From assembly GCA_037176725.1 (NCBI GenBank), contig JAZBRS010000077.1, positions 3,038,001 through 3,102,000 of the forward strand: a stretch of 64,000 nucleotides of DNA. The letters are read 5' to 3'. This stretch comes from Posidonia oceanica. Taxonomy: Eukaryota; Streptophyta; Magnoliopsida; Alismatales; Posidoniaceae. The position numbers and the translations under genes were made by a program. The notes under the pieces are model-generated. The model saw only the letters and a list, made by a program, of their open reading frames with translations, had not been told where the DNA came from and ran no database searches. Positions 63,594 to 64,000 of the stretch are shown here, one piece after another. Numbering within the stretch: position 1 is the first letter of the stretch; every line of letters begins with the position of its first letter.

Positions 63594-64000
63594 TGGAAGA
63601 TGTGTTATCAAACTTAGGCATGAGATTTGGGGCGTCTCAAGGTTTCTACCCTCAAAAGAACTCTCAGAAATGCGAAAATAGGATATCTACTGATGCCACT
63701 CCTTGGAGTTGATCTTGGAACAAGATCGGGTCCAAAGCAAGAACGATGTCCTATTGAGCATTTCCTGAAAAGGGGAGCTCTTTCTCAAGCAATTTGTCAC
63801 TGAAGTAGCCAAATAAAAGATTAAAAGAGAGTTTAAATTGCCATCAAATTGGAGACTCAGGCATGGAGGGGTCAAGTCGATTTCAGATCTTGTGTCGCAA
63901 CCGAAGTCATGACCAGGTCAACCATGTGTGTTCCAATGGGCAAGCACTAAGGGGGAAATCGCAGGATGTTATTCCAGCACGATCGAAAGGAGAGTGTGAC
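63594..64000. other. Unidentified sequence X, right piece
   Basis: No gene, promoter or repeat is recognised in these 407 bp. With C removed it is contiguous with 37912. Base composition is more even than in the retroelements nearby. Confidence 0.4.

Overview
This window is nuclear DNA from a seed plant, almost certainly a repeat-rich angiosperm, and it consists almost entirely of nested LTR retrotransposons of the Ty3/gypsy Tat group (Ogre/Retand-like). The support is: gag, aspartic protease, reverse transcriptase, RNase H and integrase sequences of that type; primer-binding sites complementary to a plant tRNA-Arg 3' end; LTRs of about 3 to 6 kb; and an extra ORF between integrase and the 3' LTR. 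I see no host gene, rRNA, tRNA or CRISPR array. The species cannot be named from the sequence.

Layout. (1) 1-7460, element A on the minus strand: protease and gag remnants, leader, PBS and a 3.0 kb 5' LTR; the rest lies left of the window. (2) 7461-30738, element B on the plus strand: part of its 5' LTR (cut by A), PBS, decayed gag, protease plus G-patch, RT, RNase H, integrase, an extra ORF with plant-mobile-domain character, and a hairpin-rich tail. The tail is split by a solo LTR (D, 23280-29089, target duplication CAAGC), and B has no recognisable 3' LTR. (3) 30739-31415, 37145-37912 and 63594-64000 are pieces of an unidentified older sequence (X) with a TATA box on the minus strand. X is split by a solo LTR (E, 31416-37139, minus, target duplication GTAGG) and by element C. 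(4) 37918-63588, element C on the minus strand: a complete 25,671 bp insertion with two nearly identical LTRs of about 5.97 kb and a perfect target duplication GTATC. C has gag, protease, G-patch, an integrase catalytic region and an intact 445-codon extra ORF, but RT, RNase H and the integrase zinc finger are deleted.

The most unusual content is structural. Between the extra ORF and the 3' LTR, B and C both carry long arrays of short inverted repeats. In C (44444-45330) nineteen 5-bp hairpins and six 4-bp hairpins are grouped under five longer stems of 7-13 bp, and the set is closed by a further 9-bp stem. Stem sequences differ between units, yet both arms change together. B has a different-sequence array with the same property at the same position, and the LTR of B carries paired 9-bp hairpins that also covary. 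A nested hairpin of about 75 bp just after the extra ORF is conserved in sequence and folding between B (one copy) and C (two copies). Together these suggest a structured RNA or DNA region in the 3' part of these elements that I cannot match to anything I know.

How the parts work together: B-like relatives encode all enzymes. C, lacking RT and RNase H but with LTRs only about 1 percent apart by eye, looks like a recently mobilised non-autonomous derivative served in trans. Shared cis features (PBS, a U5 box, a PBS-like motif inside U5, a leader hairpin, TATA boxes) are what trans-acting enzymes would need.
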